Shown here piece by piece: positions 8,144 to 20,193 of a stretch of 64,000 nucleotides of DNA. The DNA is taken from assembly GCA_951813075.1 (NCBI GenBank), contig OX638343.1:2663999-2727998 (forward strand), written 5' to 3'. The notes under the pieces are model-generated. The model ran no database searches and was not told where the DNA came from. It worked only from the letters and a program-made list of their open reading frames with translations. Numbering within the stretch: position 1 is the stretch's first letter; each line of letters begins with the position of its first letter. This DNA is from Arenicellales bacterium (GTDB lineage Bacteria > Pseudomonadota > Gammaproteobacteria > Arenicellales > JAJDZL01). The position numbers and the translations under genes were made by a program.

Positions 8144-9103
8144 ATGAAAATCGGATTTATAGGTCTCGGAAATGTCGGCGGAAAACTCGCTGGCAGTCTG
8201 CTGAGAAATGGCTTTGATCTGACCGTTCGGGATTTGGACAAGGAGATTGCCCGTCCGTTCCTGAACGATGGTGCCACGTGGTCTGAAACCCCGCGTGAGT
8301 TGGCGGCTTCGGTCGACATGGTAATAACCTGTTTGCCGAGTCCGGCCGCCTGCCGCAATGTAATGGAAGGTTCGGATGGCGTGTTGGTCGGATTGAAGCA
8401 GGGTAGTCTGTGGGCCGAGATGAGCACGACAGACGAAACCGAAGTTATTCGTATGGGGCAGATGGTCAGGGAAATTGGTGCGGATCCGATCGATTGTCCT
8501 GTATCCGGAGGCTGCCATCGCGCTGCGACAGGAAACATCTCAATTTTTGCGGGCTGTGATCGTGCCGTATTCGATCGTGCTTTGATCGTTCTCAAGGCCA
8601 TGGGACGTCGAATCCTGCACACCGGTCCACTGGGTTCAGCATCGGTACTCAAGGTTCTGACGAACTATCTTGCGACTGCGAATCTGGTGACGTTATGTGA
8701 GGCATTGGTGACTGCAGACCAAGCTGGACTGGATCTGGGCACAACCTATGAAGCAATTCGTATCTCTTCTGGAAACTCTTTTGTCCATGAAACTGAAAGT
8801 CAGGTTATTCTGAATGGCAGTCGTAATATCAACTTTACGATGGACCTGGTTGTCAAGGACATTATGCTGTTTCAGGAGGTGGCCGATAGAGCAGGAGTTT
8901 CGTTGGAGATCAGCCCGAAACTCATTGAAATATTTCAGGATGGAATGAAGCGATACGGACCACGAGATTGGTCGCCAAACATCATCAAACGGTTGGAAGA
9001 ACAGTGTTCCACTACCATTCATGCACCCGGATTTCCGCCAGAGATAGCCGACGACGAGGAGGAAGTGCCCGGCTTTGAGGTCGTGCCTTCACGCGGCGGC
9101 TAG
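8144..9103 (+). CDS. 3-hydroxyisobutyrate dehydrogenase-family oxidoreductase
   Basis: A 319-residue beta-hydroxyacid dehydrogenase: GLGNVG dinucleotide motif at 7-12, substrate loop DCPVSGGCH, and the catalytic lysine in LKVLTNYL near residue 170. Family members oxidise 3-hydroxyisobutyrate, tartronate semialdehyde or related acids. Compared with typical 290-300 residue members it has an acidic C-terminal tail of about 20 residues (DDEEE). A strong GAGGAAGG ribosome site precedes the ATG. The exact substrate is unknown. Confidence 0.82.
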   Translation: MKIGFIGLGNVGGKLAGSLLRNGFDLTVRDLDKEIARPFLNDGATWSETPRELAASVDMVITCLPSPAACRNVMEGSDGVLVGLKQGSLWAEMSTTDETEVIRMGQMVREIGADPIDCPVSGGCHRAATGNISIFAGCDRAVFDRALIVLKAMGRRILHTGPLGSASVLKVLTNYLATANLVTLCEALVTADQAGLDLGTTYEAIRISSGNSFVHETESQVILNGSRNINFTMDLVVKDIMLFQEVADRAGVSLEISPKLIEIFQDGMKRYGPRDWSPNIIKRLEEQCSTTIHAPGFPPEIADDEEEVPGFEVVPSRGG

Positions 9104-9146
9104 GTTTAGGGGAATGACAGACACATCGGACGTGAGGCATTAGAGT

Positions 9147-12100
9147 ATGAATCCGAATAAAACCATTAAGAAACTTCTCGTCGCGAATCGAAGCGAAATC
9201 GCGATCCGAGTCTTTCGTGCTGCATCTGAACTTGGAATTACGACAGTTGGCGTCTATGCCGAGCATGATCAGTATTCACTGCATCGGTTCAAGGCTGACG
9301 AGAGTTATCTGATTGGCGTTGGGATGGGACCGATACAAGCATATGGCTCAATCAAGGACATATTGGATGTGGCCGCAGACCGCAAGGTCGATGCGATCCA
9401 TCCCGGTTATGGGTTTTTATCCGAGCAACCAGAATTTGCACAGCAATGCGAAGACAGTGGTATTCAATTTATCGGTCCGACACCCGAGATCATGCGTCGT
9501 CTTGGCAACAAGGTCACGGCACGCGAAGAAGCGCAAAAAGCAAACGTACAAATTTTGCCTGCAACCGGCCCACTACCGGAGAACCCGGATGAGATCATGC
9601 AGATGGCGGCGAAGATTGGCTATCCCTTGATGCTGAAAGCGTCCTGGGGCGGCGGTGGACGCGGTATGCGTATGGTTGCTTCAGAAGCGCAGTTGTTGGA
9701 TGCCGTGCGAATGGGACGAAGCGAAGCGCAGGCTGCATTTGGTAATCCCGAAGTCTATCTTGAAAAACTGATTCAAAACGCCCGCCACGTTGAGGTGCAG
9801 CTGTTGGGCGATACCCACGGCAACATTGTCCACCTGTTCGAGCGGGATTGTTCGATTCAACGACGGAATCAGAAAATCATTGAACGTGCACCGGCGTTGT
9901 TTCTATCGGACGATCAGCGAGATACCCTGTGTCAATCGGCATTGCGACTTGCTCAGGCAGTCGGTTACATCAGTGCCGGTACTGCAGAGTTCCTATACGA
10001 TGATGACTCGGGTGAGTGCTACTTTATCGAAGTCAATCCGCGAATACAGGTCGAGCATACTGTAACCGAAGAAATAACAGGAATTGATATCGTCAAAGCG
10101 CAGATCCGTATCGCACAAGGTGCCAGAATCGGCGATGTTAAGAATTCCGGAATACCCGAACAGCAGCAGATTGCCATGAACGGATATGCGCTGCAGTGTC
10201 GTGTCACCACCGAAAACCCACAAGAGAACTTTATTCCCGATTATGGAAGGATCATGGCGTATCGCGGAGCCGCCGGTTTCGGTATACGTCTGGACGGCGG
10301 AACGGCATATTCTGGTGCTGTCATCACCCGATACTACGATAGCTTGCTGGAGAAAGTCACCGCGTGGGCTCCGACACCAGAAGAGTCATTGCGACGAATG
10401 AATCGAGCGCTCAGAGAATTCAGGATACGCGGCATCGCAACAAATCTTGAATTTCTGGAAAATCTGATTAATCATCCAACATTTGTCGCTGGCACTTATA
10501 CGACCCGATTCATCGACACCACGCCGGAACTCTTGCATATACCCAAGCGTCGTGACCGCGCCACCAGATTACTGACTTACATTGCTGATGTAACCGTCAA
10601 CGGTAATTCTGAAGTCGCCGACCGACCACGCCCGGTGGAGTTCAGTGAACCGACACTGCCGCAGCTGGAAGGTCGCTCTGTCGACGGAACACGTCCATTG
10701 CTTGAGAAACTTGGGCCCGAACAATTCTGCAAATGGATACAGGAGCAGCAACGGACGCTGGTAACTGATACGACATTTCGAGATGCGCATCAATCCTTGC
10801 TGGCTACAAGATTTAGAAGTTATGATCTGGTGAATGTTGCGGACTCCTATTCGCGTAATCTGCATCAGCTATTCAGTATCGAGTGCTGGGGTGGTGCGAC
10901 ATTTGATGTGGCGATGAGATTTCTTAAGGAATGTCCCTGGCAGCGGTTGCAAGATCTTCGAGATAAAATTCCAAATATTCTGTTCCAGATGCTGTTGCGC
11001 GGTGCCAACGGTGTCGGTTACAAGAATTATCCGGACAATGTGGTCAGGGAGTTTGTACTGCAAAGTGCTGATTCGGGTGTGGATCTGTTTCGTGTTTTTG
11101 ACTGTCTGAACTGGGTGGACAACATGAGAGTCGCGATGGATGCGGTTCTCGAGTCAGGCAAACTGCTTGAGGGGGCGATCTGCTATAGCGGCGACATTCT
11201 CAGTTCGACGCGTACCAAATATTCGTTGGATTACTACGTTGACCTGGCCGGACAACTGACTGAGGCCGGTATCCATTTGCTTTGTATCAAGGATATGGGC
11301 GGCCTTCTGACCCCTGCCAGCGCAGATGTTCTGGTACGAGAATTGAAAAAAGTAACCGGACTGCCGATTCACTTCCATACGCACGACACCAGTGGCATCG
11401 CGGCGGCGAGTGTACTGGCAGCGGTCAATGCCGGCGCGGATATCGTCGACCTGGCGATGGATTCGGTTTCGGGTATGACTTCACAACCCAATCTGGGTTC
11501 TGTTGTTCGCGCACTGCAGGACGGCGAGCGGGATACCGGCATTGATGCCGCGACAATCCGAGCTTTTTCAGCATACTGGGAGGGTGTGCGAAAGAACTAT
11601 GCGGCATTCGAAAGTGATGTTCGTTATGGCGCTTCGGAAGTCTACCTGCACGAAATGCCTGGCGGTCAGTTCACAAATCTTAAGGAACAGGCTCGAGCAT
11701 TGGGACTGGAGCGACGCTGGCATGAAGTCGCCGAAACCTATGCCGAAGTCAATGATATGTTTGGTGACCTGATCAAAGTCACACCAACATCAAAAATGGT
11801 TGGTGATATGGCACTGTACATGGTGAGTTCGGATCTGAGTAGGGCAGATGTTGAGAATCCGGACCGTGAAGTTGCGTTTCCCGAATCGGTACAGTCATTC
11901 TTCGCCGGGGAACTGGGTCAACCACCTGGAGGATTTCCGAAAAAACTACGCAAGAAGGTACTTGCTGGTCGTCAACCGTTCGATAATCGGCCGGGAGCGA
12001 GTCTGCCAGCGGCGGATCTCGAGGCGTCGCGCCGGGCGGCAGAAGATCGCGTCGCAAGGAAGATTTCCGACGAGGAGTTTCAATCCTACATGATGTATCC

Positions 12101-12596
12101 GGCAGTATTTGTGGACTACATGGTACACCGGCGTCAATTCGGACCGGTTCACGTGTTGCCAACTCCAGTGTTCTTTTATGGAATGAAGCCGGAGCAACAG
12201 ATCTCCGTCGAGCTGGACGCCGGGAAAACACTGGTCATCCACTGTCTCGCAATCGGAGAAACGGATGTTGATGGTCATGTCCAGATTTTTTTCGAGTTGA
12301 ACGGGCAGCCGCGGACGATCAAAGTAGCCAACCGTAAATTCTCACACATTCTGGAAAAGCGGCGCAAAGGCGACAGCGACAATCCAAATCATGTCGTATC
12401 ACCAATGCCGGGCATGATCTCCTCAATCGGTGTGACTGCCGGACAATCTGTACAGTCGGGTGATATCCTGCTGACCATCGAAGCGATGAAGATGGAAACC
12501 GCGATCAGATCAGAAAGAAATGCGAAAGTTGGCGATTTGCTGGTCGCTGCAGGCGATAACGTCGACGCCAAGGATTTGTTGATCGAACTGGAATGA
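9147..12596 (+). CDS. pyc: Pyruvate carboxylase (single chain)
   Basis: A full-length 1149-residue biotin enzyme that makes oxaloacetate from pyruvate, bicarbonate and ATP to refill the citric acid cycle. Domains in order: biotin carboxylase (about 1-455, ATP loop KASWGGGGRGMRM near 160-172), carboxyltransferase TIM barrel (about 535-800, DTTFRDAHQSLLATR), tetramerisation domain, and C-terminal biotinyl domain with Lys1115 in EAMKMET. It follows the dehydrogenase by 43 bases with a GAGG ribosome site. It supplies the 2-oxoglutarate dehydrogenase branch that follows. Confidence 0.97.
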   Translation: MNPNKTIKKLLVANRSEIAIRVFRAASELGITTVGVYAEHDQYSLHRFKADESYLIGVGMGPIQAYGSIKDILDVAADRKVDAIHPGYGFLSEQPEFAQQCEDSGIQFIGPTPEIMRRLGNKVTAREEAQKANVQILPATGPLPENPDEIMQMAAKIGYPLMLKASWGGGGRGMRMVASEAQLLDAVRMGRSEAQAAFGNPEVYLEKLIQNARHVEVQLLGDTHGNIVHLFERDCSIQRRNQKIIERAPALFLSDDQRDTLCQSALRLAQAVGYISAGTAEFLYDDDSGECYFIEVNPRIQVEHTVTEEITGIDIVKAQIRIAQGARIGDVKNSGIPEQQQIAMNGYALQCRVTTENPQENFIPDYGRIMAYRGAAGFGIRLDGGTAYSGAVITRYYDSLLEKVTAWAPTPEESLRRMNRALREFRIRGIATNLEFLENLINHPTFVAGTYTTRFIDTTPELLHIPKRRDRATRLLTYIADVTVNGNSEVADRPRPVEFSEPTLPQLEGRSVDGTRPLLEKLGPEQFCKWIQEQQRTLVTDTTFRDAHQSLLATRFRSYDLVNVADSYSRNLHQLFSIECWGGATFDVAMRFLKECPWQRLQDLRDKIPNILFQMLLRGANGVGYKNYPDNVVREFVLQSADSGVDLFRVFDCLNWVDNMRVAMDAVLESGKLLEGAICYSGDILSSTRTKYSLDYYVDLAGQLTEAGIHLLCIKDMGGLLTPASADVLVRELKKVTGLPIHFHTHDTSGIAAASVLAAVNAGADIVDLAMDSVSGMTSQPNLGSVVRALQDGERDTGIDAATIRAFSAYWEGVRKNYAAFESDVRYGASEVYLHEMPGGQFTNLKEQARALGLERRWHEVAETYAEVNDMFGDLIKVTPTSKMVGDMALYMVSSDLSRADVENPDREVAFPESVQSFFAGELGQPPGGFPKKLRKKVLAGRQPFDNRPGASLPAADLEASRRAAEDRVARKISDEEFQSYMMYPAVFVDYMVHRRQFGPVHVLPTPVFFYGMKPEQQISVELDAGKTLVIHCLAIGETDVDGHVQIFFELNGQPRTIKVANRKFSHILEKRRKGDSDNPNHVVSPMPGMISSIGVTAGQSVQSGDILLTIEAMKMETAIRSERNAKVGDLLVAAGDNVDAKDLLIELE

Positions 12597-13257
12597 ATAA
12601 AGTCGTATTCGGTAATCCGAAAGCTGTTCGTAAAAGTGTTCAGTTCGGGTGGCGATAAGACGACATCAGGCCTTTATGAAAACCGTGAATGGCACAGGCT
12701 GTTCGGCAAGCCCTTGCACCAATTTATTTTCAGTGAAACGACCTGTCTTCACCAACCATGGGAATGCTTCTCAACCATGACGAAATCGGATCCTTGACAT
12801 TCCAATCCGGCGGCACATTCCTTCAATGGTGTGCCTGTCTGCGAATGGAATGAACGCACGCCGCACAAGCGCCGGTCCGAAGAATAAGAACCAGGCAATG
12901 CCAAAACACGTCCGAAAATCTGTCGTCAAATCGCATTCGATCAACGCTGAGCATTGTGAAATCGGTCCAACGCAAAACCCTCGTTACGAGGTCTGTTAAT
13001 TGCTTATAATTCAATGTGTTTTGATACCTAATTCCGTTCCGGTAAAGAAACAGATTTTCAAATGAGTTGCAACCGCGTTGGCCGAGCTGAAGCATTTAGA
13101 GCACCGGCGGTACAGGTCGAATCTCCATTTAGGGATTTGAAGGCATTTTCGCAATGAATTGTCATCCTGATCTCATTCTTCTTTCAATTATGCGTTCCAA
13201 CATCCCTCTTATCTAGTTGGAATGTCCTTTCAATCCTATCACGACTACTAGATTGTC
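12597..13257. other. Intergenic region before sucA
   Basis: About 660 bases with no convincing gene on either strand; short ORFs here have no family features. It holds the likely sucA promoter near 12979-13010. A TTGACA hexamer at about 12796 has no matching -10. Confidence 0.5.
12979..13010 (+). promoter_or_regulatory. Candidate sucA promoter with overlapping palindrome
   Basis: TATAAT is at 13005-13010, about 250 bases before sucA. In the -35 position lies a perfect inverted repeat, CCTCG-TTA-CGAGG (12979-12991). A regulator bound there would block RNA polymerase. The distance to sucA implies a long leader. Both calls rest on motif only. Confidence 0.35.
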
Positions 13258-16080
13258 ATGTCAGATACCAGCAGTAATTCAAATCCCACAGGGATATTCT
13301 CCGGTAGTGTGGAATATCTGGAAAGTCTCTATGAAGATTACAAGGCAGATCTACCTGAACTGGCTGCCGACTGGAAAGGAAATTTCCAGTCATTGGATGA
13401 CAAGCCGACTACCCAACTTGCACACGCGGCTTCTATGGATGGCTATGTCAGTCAGGACGACATCCGCAGACAGGCAGCGGTTCAGCGTTTGATTCGACGT
13501 TATCAGGTCTATGGGCATCTTAATGCCCGGCTTGATCCGCTTGAACTCAGTGACGAATTTTTCACCGCGGACCTAAGCCTCGGTGTCGTCGGTCTGACAG
13601 AGAACGACCTGACCGAAAAATTCAAGTTTGATGCGGTCGAAGACTCCGCATCAATGCCACTTTCTAAAATTTTGAACTTCTACGAGAAAACATACTGCGG
13701 ATCAATTGGTTATGAGTACATGCATATCACTGATCCAAAGCGGCTTGAGTGGATTCAGTCGAGAATCGAAAAATCAAATATGCGCCCGGTTATCACTGAT
13801 GCTGACCGTGAGGAGATCCTGAAGCTGCTCACCATGGCAGAGTGCATGGAAACCTACCTTCACATGAAATATGTCGGTCAGAAAAGATTTTCGCTTGAAG
13901 GTGGTGAGTCTCTCATTCCAATGTTGCATGAACTGGTCAATCTGTCTGGTGAGACGGGAAGCAAGGAAGTGGTGATTGGAATGGCGCATCGCGGACGGCT
14001 GAACGTGTTGGTTAACATACTGGGGAAATCACCCGCAGAGGTATTCGGTGAATTCGAGGGAAATCTTCCAGTATCTGACGCGTATATGAAAGAGCATGGA
14101 GATGTAAAGTACCATCAGGGATTTTCCGCCGATATCAATACGCCCGGTGGAATCGTTCACGTCGCGTTGGCGTTCAATCCATCGCATCTGGAAATCATTA
14201 ACCCGGTTGTTGGAGGTTCGGTCAGAGCGCGGCAGCATCGAAGACATGATAAGGAAAAGACCGAGGTAACTCCGGTACTGATTCATGGTGACGCGGCACT
14301 TGCCGGTCAGGGCGTGGTGATGGAAACTTTGAACATGGCCCACACGCGTGGTTTTGATATCGGTGGCACGATTCATGTCGTCATCAACAACCAGATCGGA
14401 TTCACCACGAGCAACAAGCTAGACGCGAGGTCGACAGTTTATTGCACTGAAGTCGCAAAAATGGTGCAGGCGCCAATTTTCCATGTCAACGGTGACGATC
14501 CTGAAGCTGTTATAGCGGTTGCCCGTTATGCTCACGCCTATCGAATGCAGTTTCACACGGATGTTGTCATTGACATGGTGTGCTATCGGCGTTATGGGCA
14601 CAACGAGGCGGATGAACCGATGATGACACAACCGGTCATGTACGACGCCATCAAAAAAATCGTACCCGTTCGACGAAAGTATGCTGCGGAGTTGGATGCA
14701 CGGGGTATCGTATCGTCGGTAGAGTCGCAGAAAATGATTCAAGATTATCGAGACAATCTTGATCGTGGCGAAGTTGTTGTAGGACAGATTATTGATCCTG
14801 CCAAGGCAGAAAAAATGGTCGACTGGTCGAGATTTATCGGCTCGAAATGGTCCGACCCGGTCGATACAACCGTTACCTTGAAGAAAATCGCCGAACTTTC
14901 CAAGAAACTGCTTGAGTTGCCCGAAAATTTTACTTTGCACAATCGTGTGCGGAAAATCATGGAAGACCGCGGGAAAATGGCCGCCGGTAAAATCTCGGTT
15001 GATTGGGGTTTTGCTGAGAATATGGCTTACGCGTCGCTTATTGACGAAGGAATACCAATTCGTCTGACCGGCGAGGATGTCGGGCGCGGAACATTCTCTC
15101 ACCGGCACGCGTTACTGCACGATCAGAACAGCCGAAATGTATATTGCTCTTTGAAATCCATAAAGGAACCGGAAGATTGTCAATTGTTCAATTCGCTTCT
15201 GTCGGAAGAGGCGGTTCTTGCTTTTGAATATGGCTATTCGACTACAGATCCCGAAACCTTGGTGTTGTGGGAAGCGCAGTTCGGAGATTTTGTCAACGGC
15301 GCGCAGATTGTCATTGATCAGTTCATCAGTAGTGGATTCGCAAAGTGGGCGAGATTCTGCGGTCTTGTGCTGTTGTTGCCACATGGTTACGAAGGACAGG
15401 GACCGGAGCATTCGTCGGCCCGACTCGAACGGTTTCTGCAGTTGTGTGCCGGTGACAACATGCAGGTTTGCGTGCCAACAACGCCCGCTCAGATGTTTCA
15501 TCTGTTGCGCCGTCAGGGGATACGCGCTTATCGGAAGCCGTTGATTGTCATGTCTCCCAAAAGTCTGCTGCGGCATAAGCGATCGGTATCAGATGTAAAG
15601 TATCTTACACGATTTGGTTTTCAAGTCGTAATTGACGAAACCGACGAAAACATCGACCGTGAAAATGTCGTCCGAATAATATTGTGTGCGGGCAAGGTTT
15701 ATTTTGACCTGTTGGAAATGCGCGAGCATTTGGAAATCCAAGATATCGCAATTGCACGAATCGAACAGTTGTACCCGTTTCCAACCAGCGAACTAAACTT
15801 TCTTATGCAGTCCTATCCGAATGCGACTGAGGTTGTGTGGTGTCAGGAAGAGCCCAAGAATCAAGGTGCGTGGTATCAGATATCGCATCGGTTGAGAGCG
15901 TGTCTGATGAAGAACCAAATTTTGACATCTGCGTCGCGGGAACCCGCTCCGTCACCCGCGGTAGGTAACTATCGCGTGCATCTGGCGCAACAGGAAAGAC
16001 TGATTACACAGGCGCTCACGGCCAACAGAAAAATTGTCTCCAATTCAGAAAAGCGGAGTGTTAAAGCTGATGCACATTGA
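13258..16080 (+). CDS. sucA: 2-oxoglutarate dehydrogenase E1 component
   Basis: A 940-residue thiamine-diphosphate enzyme, the decarboxylating subunit of the 2-oxoglutarate dehydrogenase complex. Visible marks: the N-terminal E2-binding helix ([12 protein letters not shown]), [23 protein letters not shown], the ThDP region around INNQIGFTT, and [14 protein letters not shown] in the C-terminal half. The length matches the family. Its stop codon overlaps the sucB start by 11 bases, so the two are cotranslated. Confidence 0.97.
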   Translation: MSDTSSNSNPTGIFSGSVEYLESLYEDYKADLPELAADWKGNFQSLDDKPTTQLAHAASMDGYVSQDDIRRQAAVQRLIRRYQVYGHLNARLDPLELSDEFFTADLSLGVVGLTENDLTEKFKFDAVEDSASMPLSKILNFYEKTYCGSIGYEYMHITDPKRLEWIQSRIEKSNMRPVITDADREEILKLLTMAECMETYLHMKYVGQKRFSLEGGESLIPMLHELVNLSGETGSKEVVIGMAHRGRLNVLVNILGKSPAEVFGEFEGNLPVSDAYMKEHGDVKYHQGFSADINTPGGIVHVALAFNPSHLEIINPVVGGSVRARQHRRHDKEKTEVTPVLIHGDAALAGQGVVMETLNMAHTRGFDIGGTIHVVINNQIGFTTSNKLDARSTVYCTEVAKMVQAPIFHVNGDDPEAVIAVARYAHAYRMQFHTDVVIDMVCYRRYGHNEADEPMMTQPVMYDAIKKIVPVRRKYAAELDARGIVSSVESQKMIQDYRDNLDRGEVVVGQIIDPAKAEKMVDWSRFIGSKWSDPVDTTVTLKKIAELSKKLLELPENFTLHNRVRKIMEDRGKMAAGKISVDWGFAENMAYASLIDEGIPIRLTGEDVGRGTFSHRHALLHDQNSRNVYCSLKSIKEPEDCQLFNSLLSEEAVLAFEYGYSTTDPETLVLWEAQFGDFVNGAQIVIDQFISSGFAKWARFCGLVLLLPHGYEGQGPEHSSARLERFLQLCAGDNMQVCVPTTPAQMFHLLRRQGIRAYRKPLIVMSPKSLLRHKRSVSDVKYLTRFGFQVVIDETDENIDRENVVRIILCAGKVYFDLLEMREHLEIQDIAIARIEQLYPFPTSELNFLMQSYPNATEVVWCQEEPKNQGAWYQISHRLRACLMKNQILTSASREPAPSPAVGNYRVHLAQQERLITQALTANRKIVSNSEKRSVKADAH

Positions 16081-17308
16081 AATCAAAACCCCCATGCTAC
16101 CTGAATCGGTCAGCGAGGCGACATTGCTTTCCTGGAAAAAATCCCCGGGGGAGTTTGTCCAACAGGACGAATTGTTGATTGAAATTGAGACAGAAAAAAT
16201 TGTACTTGAAGTTCCGGCGTCGGCGAGCGGTGTACTTCGGGAGTCATTGAAAGCAGAAGGCGACACGATTTATGAGGGCGACTTGCTGTGTGTGATCGAC
16301 ACCGAAGCAGGCGCATCGAGCGCAACTGAGCCCGAACCAGAAACCGATGGTACCGATACATCAACCGAATCCGTTGATGACGACTCCGATGACAGGCATG
16401 GTCCTGCTGTACGCAGCATTACTGCGCATGAGAATATTGACCTGAGCGAAATCAAGGGTACGGGTAAAGGTGGTCGGGTCACCAAGACTGATCTCGTCGA
16501 TCAGGTGCAATCGAAAAAAGCGCCGGTTCAACAGGAACAAAAGCAGCCAGTCAAACCAGCACCACCATCTGCGCCGCCTGAACCGGCCCAAGAGGCAGTG
16601 TCAGGTGATCGTCTTGAACGCCGTACACCGATGAGTCGAATTCGAAGAACGATCGCAGACCGGTTGATTCAGGCCCAGCACGGTGCGGCGTTATTGACAA
16701 CGTTCAACGAAGTTGATCTGAGCGAGGTGATTGCGCTTCGCAAGAAATTCAGAGATGAGTTTGAGGAAAAACATGGCGCGAGACTTGGCTTCATGTCATT
16801 TTTTGTCAAGGCTTGTGTCGAATCGCTGAAAACCAATCCGGCTGTCAACGCGATCATCGACGGCAACGATATTGTCTATCACGATTTCTGTGATGTCGGT
16901 ATAGCAGTTTCATCGCCAAGAGGCCTTGTTGTCCCGATTATCCGAAACGCTGAAAAGATGAGTTTTTCAGACATCGAGAATCAAATCCGAGATTTTGGTG
17001 AGCGAGCAAGATCCGGTTCGCTGAAGCTCGAGGAACTCAGCGGTGGAACATTTACGATCACCAACGGCGGTATATTCGGTTCTTTGGTATCAACACCGAT
17101 CGTCAATCCACCGCAGAGTGCGATTCTAGGGATGCACAAGATTCAGGAGCGTCCGATAGCGATCAATGGTGAAATTGTGATCCGGCCCATGATGTATCTC
17201 GCATTGACCTATGACCACCGGATTATTGACGGGCGTGAGGCGGTGACATTTCTGGTCGGGATCAAAGAAGCCTTGGAAGACCCGTCTCGGCTGCTTCTTC
17301 AGCTGTAA
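16070..17308 (+). CDS. sucB: 2-oxoglutarate dehydrogenase E2 (succinyltransferase)
   Basis: The ATG at 16070 inside the sucA end gives 412 residues starting [13 protein letters not shown], the normal lipoyl-domain start, with GGAG 11 bases upstream; an earlier in-frame ATG at 16034 would only add residues encoded inside sucA. Lipoyl domain with the modified Lys in [11 protein letters not shown] (about residue 42), an acidic linker, the E3-binding domain (about 115-150), a Pro/Gln/Ala linker, then the catalytic domain ending in [13 protein letters not shown] with the active-site His. Confidence 0.96.
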   Translation: MHIEIKTPMLPESVSEATLLSWKKSPGEFVQQDELLIEIETEKIVLEVPASASGVLRESLKAEGDTIYEGDLLCVIDTEAGASSATEPEPETDGTDTSTESVDDDSDDRHGPAVRSITAHENIDLSEIKGTGKGGRVTKTDLVDQVQSKKAPVQQEQKQPVKPAPPSAPPEPAQEAVSGDRLERRTPMSRIRRTIADRLIQAQHGAALLTTFNEVDLSEVIALRKKFRDEFEEKHGARLGFMSFFVKACVESLKTNPAVNAIIDGNDIVYHDFCDVGIAVSSPRGLVVPIIRNAEKMSFSDIENQIRDFGERARSGSLKLEELSGGTFTITNGGIFGSLVSTPIVNPPQSAILGMHKIQERPIAINGEIVIRPMMYLALTYDHRIIDGREAVTFLVGIKEALEDPSRLLLQL

Positions 17309-18748
<1,440 letters not shown>

Positions 18749-18754
18749 AGCCTG

Positions 18755-20146
18755 ATGCCGACACCAGCATCCGAGACGACAGCAACGTCAATCTCTGACG
18801 AAATCTTCAAGTTGTACGATATCCGGGGGGTAGCTCATGACTCCCTAAGGAGTCAGGATATGTACGCGATAGGTCGTGCGTTTGGTACGGTTTCAGTGGA
18901 AAATGAAATCTCCGACGCAGTTGTCGCATGTGATAGCCGGGAGTCCAGCCCACAATTCAAGCAATCAATCATTGAAGGAGTCCGGTCAACCGGATGCGGT
19001 GTGATCGATATCGGAACGGTCGCCACACCTCTGATGTATTTTGCGACTCATCAACTTCAGACTGGAACCGGTCTTATGGTTACCGCAAGCCATAACCCAC
19101 CAGAGTACAACGGCGTGAAATTGGTGCTGAATGGTGGAAGCCTGTATGGTGCTGCGATTCAGAATCTTAAGAATCGCATCCGGAACAATGATCTGCAGAC
19201 CGGCAATGGTGGGTTGGCAACGGCATGTGTTGTTGATCAGTACTGCGACTGCATCGGATCCGATATCAGGTTGAAGCGACCGTTAAGGGTGGTTGTTGAC
19301 TGTGCGAACGGGATTGGTGGTGAATTCGCACCGCGAGTACTGCGACAGATAGGTTGCGATGTAATCGAGTTGTTCTGTGATGTCGATAACACGTTTCCAA
19401 ATCATCCGGCAGATCCGACGGTTGCGGAGAATCTGTCGATGCTGATCAATAAGGTCCGGGAAGTGGATGCAGATGTAGGTCTGGCGGTTGACGGCGATGG
19501 AGATCGCATGGTTGCGATTGCGCCCTCGGGTGAGATCATCTGGCCGGATCAATTGATGATTTTGTTCTCACAACATATTCTTGGCAAAAATACAGGACGG
19601 AAGGTTGTGTTTGATGTCAAGTGCACCCGATCATTGCCAATCGCTATCGAGTCCGCTGGTGGTGAGGCTGTCATGTGGAAAACCGGACATTCGCTGATGA
19701 AGTCCAAAATTCGAGAATGTGACGCGGTATTCGGTGGTGAGATGAGTGGGCATTTCTTTTTCAACGACCGATGGCCAGGATTTGATGACGGGATGTATGC
19801 GGGAGCGAGGCTGTGTGAGCTGCTCGCTGAAAATGACAAGTCCGCGCAGGAGGTATTTGACGGTTTGCCCAAGGGATTCAGTTCTCCCGAAATCAGATTG
19901 AATGAGGTCAATCCGCCGAAACTGGTGGAATTATTCAAGCAACAAATGTCTTTCGACAATGCAACCGTCAGTTATCTGGATGGCATTCGAGCGGACTATG
20001 ATGATGGGTTTGGTCTTTTGCGCGCATCGAATACTGCCCCAGAAATCACTTTGAGATTTGAAGCTGATTCGAAAGAGAGTCTCGAGCGAATCGAACAGAC
20101 ATTTCTGGCAGGAATCAAAGCGTCAAGACGCTCGATTGACGGCTAA
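18755..20146 (+). CDS. Phosphomannomutase/phosphoglucomutase
   Basis: A 463-residue alpha-D-phosphohexomutase of the AlgC/ManB type. The phosphoserine loop TASHNPPEYNG is near 107-117, the metal-binding loop DGDGDRM near 246-252, the sugar loop GGEMSGHFFF near 329, and the phosphate-binding RASNTAPEITLRFEA near the end. It interconverts mannose or glucose 6- and 1-phosphates for nucleotide sugars and surface polysaccharide. It starts with ATG 6 bases after lpdA and may ride on the same transcript. Confidence 0.93.
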   Translation: MPTPASETTATSISDEIFKLYDIRGVAHDSLRSQDMYAIGRAFGTVSVENEISDAVVACDSRESSPQFKQSIIEGVRSTGCGVIDIGTVATPLMYFATHQLQTGTGLMVTASHNPPEYNGVKLVLNGGSLYGAAIQNLKNRIRNNDLQTGNGGLATACVVDQYCDCIGSDIRLKRPLRVVVDCANGIGGEFAPRVLRQIGCDVIELFCDVDNTFPNHPADPTVAENLSMLINKVREVDADVGLAVDGDGDRMVAIAPSGEIIWPDQLMILFSQHILGKNTGRKVVFDVKCTRSLPIAIESAGGEAVMWKTGHSLMKSKIRECDAVFGGEMSGHFFFNDRWPGFDDGMYAGARLCELLAENDKSAQEVFDGLPKGFSSPEIRLNEVNPPKLVELFKQQMSFDNATVSYLDGIRADYDDGFGLLRASNTAPEITLRFEADSKESLERIEQTFLAGIKASRRSIDG

Positions 20147-20193
20147 AGAGGATTGATTGATCTTATGCGGTTGGAGTTAAGCCGGCCGATCTA

